64,000 bases of DNA from Brachycybe producta (Eukaryota > Arthropoda > Diplopoda > Playtdesmida > Andrognathidae), in the NCBI GenBank assembly GCA_036925085.1, contig JAUPFP010000113.1, positions 218,501 to 282,500 on the forward strand, read 5' to 3'. The notes under the pieces are model-generated. The model was given only the letters and a program-made list of their open reading frames with translations, was not told the DNA's origin and did not search any database. This document shows, one piece after another, positions 27,501 through 32,765 of the stretch. The position numbers were made by a program, and so were the translations under genes. Each line of letters opens with the position of its first letter. The first letter of the stretch is position 1.

Positions 27501-28493
27501 TTGTCAAACAATGTCAACACCGGTTGTGGGACATTTGCCCTAAAGACACTTGCCCTACGAACACTTGCCTTAAAGCTATTTGCCCTAAAGGGACACTTGC
27601 CCTAAAACCATTTGGCCTAGAGGGACACTTGTCCTAAAACCATTTGCACTAAAGGTGCATTTGCCCTAAAACCATTTACCCTAATGGGACATTTGCCCAA
27701 AAATCATTTGACATAAAACCATTTGCCCTAAAACCACTTGCCCTAAAAAGACATTTGCCGCAGGCATGCAGAACCAATTTACCATACTCCACCAAAAGAC
27801 ACTAAACCATATGAAAAGCGAGAACAAAAAAGTGGCTTAGGCCTTTAGGGCAAATGGTTTTAGGGCAAATGTCCCTTTAGAGCAAATGGTTTTAGGGCAA
27901 ATGTCCCTTTAGAGCAAATGGTTTTAGGGCAAATGGCTTTAGGGCAAGTGCCCCTTTAGGGCAAATGTCTATATACCATCAACACCATGTTCTATAGTTA
28001 TAAACTAGAATAGTAAAAGAATTATTTAATATAAATTTTCTTTTTGTTACCTTGAAAATTAACTATTTTTTTTTCTTCTTGCTAGTTTCCAAATAAAAAT
28101 GTTTTAGTAAAGTTTTAAAATAAAACTTGAAATGACTTATACTTGCTAACCGTATTCTAGTTTCCAGATAAACTATTTTGCTAAAGTTTTAAAATATAAA
28201 ACATGGGAGTGACTAAATTGATATATTCTAGTTTTTAAATAAAAATGTTTCCTTAAATGTTTCCTTCATGAAATGACTTCAAATTTAAAATAATAAAATA
28301 TATAATAACCTTCTCGAGATCCATACACATCTAAAGCATTTCCGAAAAGGAAATAAAATTTTCCAGATTTTTTTCCAGGCAATTTATCAAAAGTTGCAAT
28401 AAATTTTCTCCTTTGAGGAATCCATTGAATTAATCGAAATAAAAAATAAATGAAAACAAATCCCAAAACAGTTGACCAAATTTGAAAATTCAT
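524..28493 (-). CDS. CYP4: Gene A: CYP4-family cytochrome P450, 3' end outside window
   Basis: Membrane-bound monooxygenase of the endoplasmic reticulum. CYP4 enzymes usually hydroxylate fatty acids, hormones or xenobiotics; the substrate here is unknown. Exons in coding order: 28310-28493, 27348-27460, 12341-12426, 11547-11740, 9997-10066, 6160-6289, 5892-6083, 5043-5145, 2601-2668, 524-590. Every junction follows GT-AG except intron 9 (GC-AG), and phases match genes B and C. The ten exons sum to 1207 nt (about 402 codons) without a stop. Visible motifs: N-terminal hydrophobic anchor, WHSRR in helix C, the CYP4 signature [13 protein letters not shown] across exons 7-8, and ESMR of helix K. 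The heme-cysteine exon 11 and last exon 12 lie left of position 1. Compared with its paralogs it reads EYVIK instead of ECVIK before helix K and FFDR instead of FFAR after it. Intron 2 is 14.9 kb and holds an LTR element. Start chosen at the ATG aligned with gene B (MNFQ). Confidence 0.93.
682..1311. mobile_element. Long fold-back element (630 bp)
   Basis: Outer arms of about 125 bp (682-806 and about 1185-1311) and inner arms (about 852-896 and 1060-1112) pair almost throughout, so the whole element can form one long hairpin. Superfamily not recognised. It lies in gene A intron 9. Confidence 0.7.
1343..2135. mobile_element. TAGTACACACC-ended DNA element
   Basis: About 45-bp terminal inverted repeats (TAGTACACACCGG...) at 1345 and 2133. 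The interior contains two near-perfect loopless palindromes (1771-1831 and 1834-1915). No transposase is seen. Its ends resemble the smaller MITEs at 35291, 39839 and 61446. Confidence 0.65.
2150..2576. mobile_element. AAGGTGGC-family element, gene A intron 9
   Basis: Inverted-repeat element with TAGATATTTATTTTG at one end and the complement TATCTATTCAGCCACCTTAA at the other, and a conserved GGCGCCA motif. The same insertion occurs in gene B intron 9 (36470-36963), so it predates the A/B duplication. Confidence 0.65.
2599..2600 (-). other. GC splice donor of gene A intron 9
   Basis: On the minus strand exon 9 ends ATCAAG and the intron opens GCGAGT. The next exon starts with the codon for Glu of ESMR in phase 0, so the donor cannot be shifted to a nearby GT without breaking helix K. 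Genes B and C have a GC donor at the same place. Confidence 0.85.
2724..3125. mobile_element. TCGAAT-rich element, copy 1
   Basis: Starts near GTGGGTCGAATCC and ends near ATATCCCATTCC. The arms are full of TCTCGAATC / GATTCGA words in opposite orientation. Homologous to 5203-5850. Confidence 0.55.
3443..4152. mobile_element. TTAA-target DNA element (piggyBac-like size and target)
   Basis: Inverted ends GAGCCTAGAT / ATCTAGGCTC flanked by TTAA at 3439-3442 and 4153-4156. The empty site CAATATCTTAAAA is still visible in gene B near 37690. No transposase frame. A second copy enters at 63729 and runs off the window. Confidence 0.75.
4329..4770. mobile_element. hAT-type element with CAGCGGTCGCCAA ends
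   Basis: 442 bp; terminal inverted repeats CAGCGGTCGCCAA / TTGGCGACCGCTG. Flanked by TTCTAAAG and TGCTAAAA, an imperfect 8-bp duplication. Interior repeats GTGGTCC several times. Confidence 0.75.
5203..5850. mobile_element. TCGAAT-rich element, copy 2, with nested MITE
   Basis: Ends AGGTGGGACGAATTCC and GTCCCATCCT. Same family as 2724-3125. Interrupted by the MULE-type MITE 5379-5571. Lies in gene A intron 7. Confidence 0.6.
5379..5571. mobile_element. MULE-type fold-back MITE
   Basis: ACAGGCATCT...GCCTGT, palindromic with the CGCCC(T/A)TTTATGA core. Flanks CTTAGGGT and CTCAGGGT (one mismatch). Confidence 0.7.
6370..6582. repeat. AAATATGC-rich repeat
   Basis: ATATGCATGC, AAATATGC and AATATGCCC words recur. 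The same motif fills 8220-8730, suggesting parts of one transposon family whose ends I cannot define. Confidence 0.35.
6583..6788. mobile_element. MULE-type fold-back MITE with 9-bp target duplication
   Basis: ACAGGCATTTAG...ATGCCTGT; perfect duplication GCTTTATAC at 6574-6582 and 6789-6797. The small frame inside is not a gene. Confidence 0.85.
7137..7312 (-). mobile_element. hAT-type terminus with TGTATT/AATACA repeats
   Basis: On the minus strand it starts AGAGCTGGGCAGTATC followed by alternating AATACA/TGTATT words. This resembles widespread hAT ends recalled from other animal genomes. The other end is not seen. Confidence 0.45.
7395..7700 (-). pseudogene. Mariner transposase C-terminal fossil
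   Basis: Minus-strand translation reads [19 protein letters not shown], then LKLHLG and [14 protein letters not shown]...FFKR. This is the end of a mariner transposase catalytic domain, including its third acidic residue (D of SDY). A poly-G run follows the LHLG part, TAA stops fall after QYF and VYQ, TAG after D, and the N-terminal two thirds are missing. Dead copy in gene A intron 5. Confidence 0.8.
7725..8230. other. Unassigned intron stretch, possible hAT remnant
   Basis: Opens CAGTGGCGGTTTGAG, like a hAT end, and holds a repeated GGCGAGC...AGCGAGC word at 7858-7902. A GC-richer 180 bp (8045-8225) of unknown origin follows. No supported coding region. Confidence 0.3.
8220..8730. repeat. 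AAATATGCA-rich repeat
   Basis: Many AAAATATGCA / ATGCATG words, as at 6370-6582. Probably the interior of a transposon; ends not found. Confidence 0.35.
9281..9651. mobile_element. hAT MITE with perfect 8-bp target duplication
   Basis: 371 bp; ends CAGTGGCGGATCTA / TAGATCCGCCACTG. Duplication GTTTCAGC at 9273-9280 and 9652-9659. Gene B keeps the unoccupied site AAGTTTCAGCTACATTTC near 41384. Confidence 0.9.
10103..10307. mobile_element. MULE-type fold-back MITE
   Basis: ACAGGCAATTAGAAATCGGG...CCTGT, arms pairing over most of its length. It sits 36 bp upstream of exon 5 in gene A. No clean target duplication; the gene B counterpart near 41800 lacks it. Confidence 0.75.
10550..11100. repeat. 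14-bp minisatellite (GTGAAAATATTTAT)n
   Basis: About 34 nearly perfect tandem copies, changing to a TTAAAATATTTATG version at the right end. It lies in gene A intron 4. Confidence 0.95.
11101..11456. repeat. 12-bp minisatellite (AAAATTTATATT)n
   Basis: About 28 copies continuing directly from the 14-bp array. It can be read as an LKFI repeat protein only because the period is a multiple of three. It ends 90 bp from exon 4 of gene A. Confidence 0.93.
11831..12315 (+). mobile_element. Helitron-like element, copy in gene A intron 3
   Basis: Starts TCCCAGGTCTGTG after A and ends with the hairpin CGTCATTTATGACG then CACTAA before T. This fits TC...CTRR ends inserted between A and T. Contains the family's purine/pyrimidine-biased middle and a shortened MULE-like palindrome. 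No helicase gene. Confidence 0.7.
12494..12995. mobile_element. Left part of AAGGTGGC-family element split by the LTR element
   Basis: Opens TTAAGGTGGCTTTGTAG like 45326 in gene B, so it predates the A/B duplication. A 23-bp stem with a 1-nt loop lies at 12797-12843. The right part reappears at about 22610-22822. Confidence 0.6.
12996..13555 (+). repeat. 5' LTR (560 bp)
   Basis: Starts TGTGACACCCTGTA, ends GACATTGTTACA. TATAAAA at 13204-13210 directly follows an inverted repeat (13161-13202). AATAAA at 13341-13346 is a likely poly(A) signal. A second nested hairpin near the end has arms 13475-13484 and 13505-13514. Confidence 0.93.
13558..13573 (+). other. Primer binding site
   Basis: TGGTGGAGGTGCGGGG begins two bases after the 5' LTR. 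TGG complements a tRNA 3' CCA end, as expected for tRNA-primed reverse transcription. I could not assign the tRNA. Confidence 0.65.
13574..15084 (+). promoter_or_regulatory. Leader of the LTR element with tandem 200-bp repeats and CACGTG boxes
   Basis: Long untranslated leader. From about 14036 to 14931 it holds four or five degenerate copies of a roughly 200-280 bp unit. Each unit carries CACGTG, a CTCCGGTAGCTCCGA block and ATAAAGTCGGTNACCGAC. CACGTG starts at 13648, 13697, 13762, 13939, 14126, 14328, 14552, 14674, 14696, 14854 and 14879. The palindrome is at 14043, 14249, 14474, 14749 (imperfect) and 14917. Small reading frames here are not supported as genes. Reminiscent of clustered protein-binding repeats in the leader of Drosophila gypsy, by analogy only. 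Confidence 0.7.
15085..21195 (+). CDS. Gag-protease plus unknown C-terminal protein of the LTR element
   Basis: One open frame of 2036 codons. Residues 1-260 are low-complexity (Pro/Ser/Arg). Residues about 275-446 form a Ty3-type Gag core. C526-C529-H534-C539 is a CCHC zinc knuckle that would bind RNA. Residues about 700-792 form a retropepsin-like domain with D718-T719-G720 and a later ILGRD. From about 1010 to 1354 the sequence is Lys/Thr/Ile-rich and fits no domain I know; it sits where pol would be expected. Met1355 (nt 19147) opens a second, proline-rich part rich in Asp/Glu/Arg. It ends in an ordered-looking domain (about 1880-2036) that I do not recognise and that lacks a membrane segment. 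A splice acceptor lies just before Met1355, so this part may be made from its own message. Confidence 0.85.
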   Translation: MAQASNPQLTLNGGEGSNNPPLNPDPTQPSQPSQTSRSSQTSTQTLLPRQGHRILSGSDTSDVSNGSQGDHRPKRKKTKTPKSPQPNLSQPENMDLSEIIRLLSALGTQLTTQLSTSRSKPGSSRSRHPSTPRETEPQRYSNPEPQIDHHRPSTSSYEPLPARRTYPMTPGPPRTSTAHQPYPEARHREADRPRPRPIEPRYYDYTSSGSDNGGDRPSPPLDDYDRNSIYAPQFPPRERRHRDQGPNPNAMGRGQVLDGVYRAPPRVLTVEELNKKYGSRHPADSVKKFDGLGSFRAFLEEFEEVANLHRWDDHHKEDFVTTCFTGSARSWLSKLRYRHPDLTWSELRKRMTSAFGKPNERTLLEKRYWELRQKEGESTQAFIWKFAELGDKIYPELSDELRINQLRRSLHPTIQDAVDSAPTHSFSSFKEAVLRMEAILYSKDKWPLAPEAVDGLPESKSTKPDGEQRAVTAPAPRDNRPRQPNARRSYTAPQPKSGGPQAPISSAPGPRRDAPVTTIDKSKATCYQCGQLGHFSRECKQPKRNLEVKQYGGIVEHPGEDLAETDIISEDGIEYALISLGGQLRKIALEAPPPTPVVEDIIDDSEDYLPIAVISPSAHPKLEPWTTIDLGLWNEIMEAFDSANSNFGCREDRTVMIITPGGKAPKKGRACCRTMMQDLYQKLAASCDVKELGAHDASLNSPRILVSINGREIRMLVDTGAHSSVLSECIANEHDLRIEPMPRAPMIEGVGGATINIVGQVNATVEVGAKRVQGPLYVIEGHREAILGRDLGKALHLSVSMTTDKVYCEDDLFNSVLRRQCVEAYVGSALQEQPPSDNDSNLLELKCTQRIEQHLVVLSHTRLNGGGIALVEVEASKILKESDFFVIVPDEKLKADRGIFVAPGLMQGQNEATFRIKVFNTNRTPATLQKGEVLAHIQYDYDWEVVADTATIPEQSVSVTDPEKLEDHVPVREPLRKGGSETQKMEKLKNSRTSFLGKEGGETEVDTSPPLQPTGPRPPNKPLQPTIPQNFFGNESSGTPFAKKPPTKTSIPSKNAKLHHKKKRLKIKTTNSSLESAAKNKAEIKSEINDGIPPKILTLKTIHVIEDEKPRVQHMESSRSTSSIININKIVAVTATHAFKHKNHVATKENYLKHRNPPLMTSHQKEKVNSVTYLWFQVQIFGGKVKHLTLHTLMQEMKLRHHRWELKHKIGAIKDIKTKPPVNQIKTINWANQDTPYIIKGPNHQPKSTSTPPKGLTQPLSLGILCINSIFGRIESVADSSIVSKISTLQQRKIGKVSNGPERKSSLQEIVTIKNRDKGNPKSSFKDSQIVSLGRGGGYPPSNKTLSFFSTVEIMPKYTRGTWRGRHRHPNGSSSDEEGGNAKATTLPPPEPMEMGGDQAGAAPPPTELTKNTILTGQAHAGTASEPASRPLSPGADPKRRRHSVPENFHRRGEKRLKASLRRPANVGREGKPEEPTLLVPLTAATSKHWAEDREDLIDVPTMPLGPPKDFWRSLAPGQMIPGGAEPWGKKSSGSAPLTTTQEEQQRLEEERIRRLQEEDHKKGKTDLRYLQLACLRLAELGLPYTAPLPQGEIEKIESLLVSEKQPAAVAASDRSLPPTPPPSVTPPTTKPQKTIHAPMKSSSKERPRLDHRRSERDSSPKRCRSPARHTNYPHQGHREFRRQPQDLRQHLKAVAQGGRPKIRPLMETPIPKPTPTLPPVKVQPSATTTAPSSSPVAAEREYFLSQQKKMTDLVLDFAKRGGDPRVALGIPPLEDRPPISQKSQKKKPRQRARDMARATLFRAQRAQSSGDAGTAPPASITSPPVADAGPAPAALPEDSPATITTPAPPAVTARRKTPICRPLRPESLQERFINNRWALWQQQTQPKQTLYIGHYDLEEGFPHLELPERERYVVGMTRDTSTFTAIVVPQRRHIEVFQFAGELVTTALQAVMRSFFATIFGTPTEGTFRISRSYLRGTNPNHQAAIMWDAVQGTLYDQPPARATRTDEEVYQAFFRDLQGDVDGWIMAHWDGQRL
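19075..19138 (+). other. Candidate 64-nt intron / splice acceptor before the downstream protein
   Basis: GTAAGT at 19075 and a T-rich tract ending CTACAG at 19138, with the ATG of the downstream part at 19147. Retained, the frame runs on as one protein. Removed, the upstream frame ends at once next to the downstream ATG. An upstream donor could also use this acceptor, as LTR elements with a third gene are known to do. Inferred from signals only. Confidence 0.45.
21374..21622 (+). repeat. CCCCGTTGGGTT repeats in the 3' untranslated region
   Basis: Six near-identical 12-mers at about 21374, 21452, 21494, 21517, 21575 and 21609, separated by T-rich spacers of 11-66 nt. They lie between the coding end and the 3' LTR. 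Confidence 0.7.
21866..22425 (+). repeat. 3' LTR (560 bp)
   Basis: Same sequence as the 5' LTR by eye. Preceded by a purine run (AAGTTGGGGGG, 21853-21863) that fits a polypurine tract. TATA at 22074-22080. Confidence 0.93.
22430..22822. mobile_element. Right part of split AAGGTGGC-family element
   Basis: From about 22610 it carries the family interior (ACTATTCTAGTTTCTAAA, ATGTTTCTCCTGAAAAACG) and ends GGCGCCATCT...TATTCAGCCACTTTAA. The first 180 bp are unassigned. Confidence 0.55.
22823..25450. other. Remaining gene A intron 2, mostly unassigned
   Basis: 2.6 kb without a supported gene. Features seen: an inverted repeat TGTTAGGTGTA/TACACCTAACA near 23590-23617, and a CCGAAGGAGA/TCTCCTTCGG pair near 24193 and 24296. 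An isolated ATG followed by seven codons and GTGAGT at 24378-24407 on the plus strand is discussed as a finding. Confidence 0.4.
25455..26095. repeat. G/T-strand-biased minisatellite (GTGTCTGGGTGTTGTTGTG)n
   Basis: About 35 units of 9-18 bp with variants (GTACGTCTGGGTGTC, TTTTTGTGTTGTTGTGGTGTC). Nearly all plus-strand bases are G or T. Open in several frames because unit lengths are multiples of three; not coding. Confidence 0.95.
26138..26331. mobile_element. MULE-type fold-back MITE with 9-bp target duplication
   Basis: ACAGGCATCTATGCACAGC...TGCCTGT; perfect duplication TTGCACCTC at 26129-26137 and 26332-26340. Confidence 0.88.
26388..26640 (+). pseudogene. Mariner/Tc-like transposase C-terminal fossil
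   Basis: Plus-strand translation [20 protein letters not shown], then a TGA stop, then [17 protein letters not shown]. It matches the [17 protein letters not shown] end of this transposase type, with HDL where the acidic DF motif is normal. Only the C-terminus remains. Confidence 0.8.
26828..27040. mobile_element. Fold-back MITE with ACTAGAAGGGTAGC arms
   Basis: GTTTTAGAAACTAGAAGGGT near 26845 pairs with ACCCTTCTAGTTTTTAAAAC near 27000. Same family at 48225-48485 and, one-sided, at 63060-63225. Confidence 0.65.
27522..27972. mobile_element. Fold-back element with satellite arms, copy 1 (gene A intron 1 flank)
   Basis: The left arm is a tandem of TTTGCCCTAAAACCATTTGC units and the right arm is the inverted tandem GCAAATGGTTTTAGGGCAAA. 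The short centre (27762-27842) is homologous, inverted, to the centre of the copy at 45407. The layout resembles Drosophila FB elements. It lies just upstream of exon 2 in intron 1. Confidence 0.75.
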
Positions 28494-28572
28494 CTTGGTT
28501 TCGTTTTTTGTATTTTCTTTGAACAAAACTTTGCACCAAAAAAATAAAACTTTCTCAAACAACAATGAGTAA
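28494..28572 (-). promoter_or_regulatory. Conserved 5' flank of gene A (candidate 5' UTR/core promoter)
   Basis: About 75 nt directly upstream of the gene A start match the same stretch above gene B (shared ACTCATTGTTGTT, a T-rich run, then GCAAAG and TTCAAA). No clear TATA box. Sequence conservation next to the ATG suggests 5' UTR and transcription start, but the start site is not defined. Confidence 0.4.
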
Positions 28573-29164
28573 CATACTAACTCAAGTCATATTAGTAAGT
28601 AACTAACTAACTAACTCATAAGCAGTGTTGCCAACTATTCTGAATAAAATCAACTATCTTAACAAAACCCACAAGATGCCCACCAAAACGAAAACCACAT
28701 CTAAAAAAACTAGATTTTCCACTATTAATAAAAACAAACAAGAAAGACTAGATTTCCCGTTAAAACTACAAATAATATACCGGATTTCCCGTATTTGTTT
28801 GTTAAACTGTTTAATGAAATAAAAATTATTTCTTTGCGTGTAAATTGTAATACATTCATTTTCAAAATTACATACTGATTAGTAGTGATTACAAAAAATA
28901 TACCATATTTTTTAATATGAATATATTTTGTGCTCAAAAATACTGCAAAATTTATGTCAAATTATGTGCAGCATGTTCCATTTACAAATTTGTCTTTTTT
29001 TTGGGACTACATTAGCCTGTTATGAAAAAGGTCTTTTTAAAGCTTATTGTGTTTTCATTCAATAAGTTAAATATTCAAGTAAAATAATTGAATATATTAT
29101 GGGAATGATGGGTTGTGACTAGACGAATAGGGCATGTTCAGTGAACATGCCCCCTTTATGCTTG

Positions 29165-29442
29165 CAGGCCCGGCGTTTGGGCAAGCCGATCGAAGCAACC
29201 GCCTTGGGCCCACACTTTCAGAAGCCCTGTGCTTTCAGAAGCCCTGCACTTTCAGGAGCCCACACTTTCAGGAGCCCACACTTTCTGGAGTCCCATGCTT
29301 TCAAGAGTCCTGCACTTTCAAGAGCCATGTGCAATCAGGAACCACACGCTTTCAGGAGCCTTGCACTGTTGACCAAACATTATTTCCCAGCCCCACTCAT
29401 CGCATGGCTCCTTGGGCTCCACATACTCTAGAGCCGGCCCTG
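29165..29442. mobile_element. hAT-type element with GCACTTTCAGGAGCC repeats
   Basis: Ends CAGGCCCGGCG and AGAGCCGGCCCTG. The middle is a 15-18 bp tandem repeat (ACTTTCAGGAGCCC, about 9 variants, 29213-29365), which explains the open frames there. Confidence 0.55.
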
Positions 29443-29704
29443 TTCCCTTGACATGTAAAATGTTCATTGCTCAAATGATCTCGTAAAAAATAAGTCGTTT
29501 CACTTCCACATTGACAAAGTGGAAATGGGTTTACTTCACGTTTATTGTACATAATAAACTTGTTTTACTTTTATTTAGGAAAAAAAAACTTTTTTTAGTC
29601 AGGGCCGTCCTAAGAAAAAGCTTTGCCCGGGGCAACGTCTGAATATGGCGCCCCCCCCCCCCACACGCACACCCACACAGAAATAGTAATGATAATCTCA
29701 AAAT

Positions 29705-29968
29705 GAAAATCTCATTTTCTCTTTCAAATATAAAAAACGGGAGGGCCCGAGGGGATAATAGGAGCAAAATTAAACTACAGTTTATCACAGGCAATTGTGC
29801 CCAGCATTAAAATTTCTTTTGCTCAGCCCTTTTATGAACGTCATCAATTTCTAATTGGTTTGTTACTTGGTCTGACGTCATAAAAGGGCGGAGGAAAAGA
29901 AATTCTAATGCTGGGCACAATTGCCTGTGAATTTGGCTCCCGTCATTTATGACGGGTTACCCCACTAG
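29705..29968 (+). mobile_element. Helitron-like element, 5'-truncated
   Basis: Contains the family's CATTTTCTCTTTCAAATATA block, the MULE-like palindrome (29787-29928), the CGTCATTTATGACG hairpin and CACTAG before T at the end. Confidence 0.7.
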
Positions 29969-30206
29969 TATTTTAATATTTGGGGAGCTCTAATCGTGGC
30001 GCACCAGGGCATTCACCTCAGCCCTTTGCACTGCTCTGTTTTTAGTTTTAGTAAAAAATAAAACTAGACTCTTCACTAAATTTTTAGAAAAAAAAAAACA
30101 AACAAACAAGAAAATCCACTAGCCACTAGATTACTATTTTATCCCACTAGAAAGCCAAAAAACAACTACATCTACTGAAAAAAAAAACACCGAGTTGGCA
30201 ACACTG

Positions 30207-30350
30207 CTCCTACGTAAGCAGTCTGAGACAAGTCTAATTTTTATTATCTTGAAGCAAAATGTAAATTGAACAATTTTTCAAGGTCTTTTTTAAAGGATTT
30301 TCTTTTTGTAAAAGCCAAAATTCAATATTAAAAAAACTGCGTTTTAGTTT
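30207..30350 (-). promoter_or_regulatory. Displaced upstream block of gene A
   Basis: Matches 49038-49185 above gene B (shared GTCTGAGAC, GCAAAATGTAAAT and GCCAAAATTCAATA). In gene A it sits 1.7 kb from the start codon because a hAT-type element (28623-30206) lies between. Any role as a distal promoter is inferred from conservation only. Confidence 0.4.
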
Positions 30351-30440
30351 GTTTATTAGTTGCTGAACGCCCCCATCAAACATCGAGGTTATTTCAGGGA
30401 CATAACAAGACAATTCAAAACAAAGCTATTAAACAACACA

Positions 30441-30649
30441 ACAGGCAATTAGAAAACGGGATGAACAGAAGTTGGCTCGATAGCCCTTTTTATGACTACC
30501 GGCAACTTCTAATTGGTTTGTTGTGTGGTTCGACGTTGAAAAGGGCGGAGCATGTGACGTCAGACTACATAACCAACCAATTAAAAGTTGCCGGTCGTCA
30601 TAAAAAGGGCGGAGCCAACTTCTGTATGTCCCGATTTCTAATTGCCTGT
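30441..30649. mobile_element. MULE-type fold-back MITE with 9-bp target duplication
   Basis: ACAGGCAATTAG...CTAATTGCCTGT; perfect duplication AACAACACA at 30432-30440 and 30650-30658. Confidence 0.9.
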
Positions 30650-30901
30650 AACAACACAAGCCATCAGGGCCGACAAGAGAGTAGAGAAGCCGCGACAAAT
30701 TCCCGGGGCCCGTGTATTCTGCAGGGCCCGCGGGTCTGGTTATTATTTATACAAATCACAATCCAATTTTATTATTTGTGATTCTGTTGCGTATTTCTTT
30801 TAACCTCTTTGTCAGTAATCGTAATACATAGTAATACTAGTAATAACAGAGCTTATAGGTCCGGGGTCCCAAATGTATTTTAGCTGTTGTCACTCATAAC
30901 T

Positions 30902-31106
30902 ACAGGCAGTTAGAAATCGGAGAGAACTTCAGTTGGCTCCGCCCTTGTTATGACAAACGCAACTTCTAATTGGTTGGTTATGTAGTCTGACGTCACATGC
31001 CCCGCCCTTTTCGACGTCGAACCACACAACAAACCAATTAGAAGTTGCCGGTCGTCATAACAAGGGCGGAGCCAACTGAAGTTCTCCCCAATTTCTGACT
31101 GCATGT
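30902..31106. mobile_element. MULE-type fold-back MITE with 9-bp target duplication
   Basis: ACAGGCAGTTAG...GACTGCATGT; perfect duplication CTCATAACT at 30893-30901 and 31107-31115. Confidence 0.88.
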
Positions 31107-31115
31107 CTCATAACT

Positions 31116-31303
31116 AGGCTTGCCACCTGTGGAGGACAGTCCTCCATTCGGAAGAACTGTCCTCCGGCCAGGACGTACGCATCCTCCACGAACGTAGTTA
31201 TGTTTTTATACCATTTATTGTGTGGAGGACATGTTTGCCTTAGTGGAGGACATGCAGTCCTGGCCAGAGGACATTTCTTCCGAATGGTGGACTGTCCTCA
31301 CCT
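31116..31303. mobile_element. Fold-back MITE with GGAGGACAGTCC arms
   Basis: The left arm TGTGGAGGACAGTCCTCC...GGCCAGGAC is mirrored on the right. CTCATAAC follows at 31304, a third copy of the word that flanks the MITE to its left, so the two insertions share one target region. Confidence 0.6.
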
Positions 31304-31397
31304 ACTCATAACAGCTAAAAAATAAACCAAAAAAAGTCTTTGATTATTAATTTATTATATTACAGAAACAATAAAGATCAATTTCTATCTACAAGCA

Positions 31398-31657
31398 TTT
31401 TTTTTTTTCTCTCTGTCATCGGTGCCCGGATTTCTTGTTTTCCCGGGGACCGAGCCATGCAGCTCTCAGCGACCCTGCAAGTCATAAGCAAATACAAGCC
31501 ATTTTTCCAATACAGCTCAATTTATAAGCAAGTCAAATTGAACCAAGTCAGGACAATGCCCTAGAACATGCCCAGGACATGCCCTAGCCAGGATTCGAAC
31601 CTAAAACGACCGCGGCACAGCAATCAAGAAACCTGCTCCATTGCGCTATGGAGCACA
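31398..31657 (-). mobile_element. tRNA-derived SINE-like element
   Basis: On the minus strand 31657-31583 looks like a tRNA head: A box TAGCGCAATGG (31648-31638) and B box GGTTCGAATCC (31601-31591) at normal spacing. It is followed by about 180 bp of unrelated body and an A-rich tail (31408-31398). The acceptor stem does not pair well, so it is not a working tRNA gene. Confidence 0.55.
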
Positions 31658-32046
31658 TTCCCAATTTTCCCCTATGTTAAACATGATTTTCAATTGCTAG
31701 TTGTTGTTTTGTTTTGTTTTTTTCTTCTTGAATTTCAACCTAAAAATATTTTAACAAGTCTAATGTTTTCGTTTTTAACATATGATAATTGGATATCCTT
31801 GTTAAAATAAATCAAATCTAATTTAATTGATGTCTGAACGTTTTTTTTTTTGGGGGGGGGAGGGTTGAGGGGATCTTAATATGAGTACATTTTACGGACG
31901 TCATTTTGGTGACAGGTTTTATTAGAAATAATTAGAAAGTATTAAAAAACGAATAAATTAAATTAAATTAATTGCTTTTAGACATTTTCGGCTTTTGACT
32001 GACCATCCAATTAATCGAAATTATATCCATATAAACAGCATAATAC

Positions 32047-32254
32047 ACAGGCAATTAGAAATCGGGACATACAGAAGTTGGCTCCGCCCTTTTTATGACG
32101 ACTGGCAACTTTTAATTGGTTGGTTATGTAGTCTGACGTCACACATGCTCCGCCCTTTTCAACGTCGAACAACACAACAAACCAATCAGAAGTTGCCGGT
32201 CGTCATAAAAAGGGCGGAGCCAACTCCTGTATGTCCCAATTTCTAATTGCCTGT
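32047..32254. mobile_element. MULE-type fold-back MITE with 9-bp target duplication
   Basis: ACAGGCAATTAGAAATCGGG...CTAATTGCCTGT; perfect duplication GCATAATAC at 32038-32046 and 32255-32263. Confidence 0.9.
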
Positions 32255-32559
32255 GCATAATACTGTACGTAAGAAAAAAGTATTGAGTAGCGCCATCTAG
32301 TGGATGTTTAAAAAAAAAAAAGTACATTCAAGGCGTGACCATTACATTTTAACTTATATAAATCGTGCTTCTAGGGTGGCGTTACTATCACATTTTGTGC
32401 GAAGGTAGGTATTTAAAAGCATTTACAGTCTTAAGAGGCTACATCACAAAATTACTTCGAAAAATCTCCGCAAAGAGCGCTAGCATCGTTTTTCTATTGA
32501 GCCCATAGACAGAATGTTAAAGAAAAAACGTTAATTTTTAAAATACACAGTCATGGCGG

Positions 32560-32650
32560 CAATATGTTTATTTTTCATATTTAAAGTTGTCTAATTTTTA
32601 TGGTTCAAAGTGCAATATGTGCACCTTAAATATATGCTGATCGAGTGATA
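32560..32650. repeat. 90-bp repeat shared with 10443-10535
   Basis: TTTTTCATATTTAA(A/T)GTTGTC, GGTTCAAAGTGCAAT and CCTTAAATATATG occur in the same order in both. Family unknown. Confidence 0.5.
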
Positions 32651-32765
32651 GAATGAGAAAAAAATGGTAAGTGTGCTTCTATTTTTAAAAACTATTTCCC
32701 CTGTTATAGGGACTCAGGCCTAGGCTCTCTTCGTGTTGGGCGGAGACTGCCTTAAATTTCTTATG

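Larger units (their letters stand above)
28623..30206. mobile_element. hAT-type element in the gene A promoter region, with nested insertions
   Basis: Ends CAGTGTTGCCAACT / AGTTGGCAACACTG; flanks CTCATAAG and CTCCTACG (imperfect 8-bp duplication). Contains another hAT-type element (29165-29442) and a 5'-truncated Helitron-like piece (29705-29968). A further hAT-like end (CAGGGCCGTCCTAAG) lies near 29600. No transposase. Confidence 0.65.

Noticed and set aside
27522-27972. CRISPR-like appearance of regularly spaced repeats
   Set aside because: Repeats are tandem without unique spacers and inverted about a centre, in a eukaryotic intron.
29134-29451. Overlapping frames of about 100 codons
   Set aside because: They cover a tandem repeat inside a hAT-type element and show no protein family features.
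31583-31657. Functional tRNA gene
   Set aside because: A and B boxes are present but the acceptor and T stems pair poorly and a SINE-like body and tail follow.
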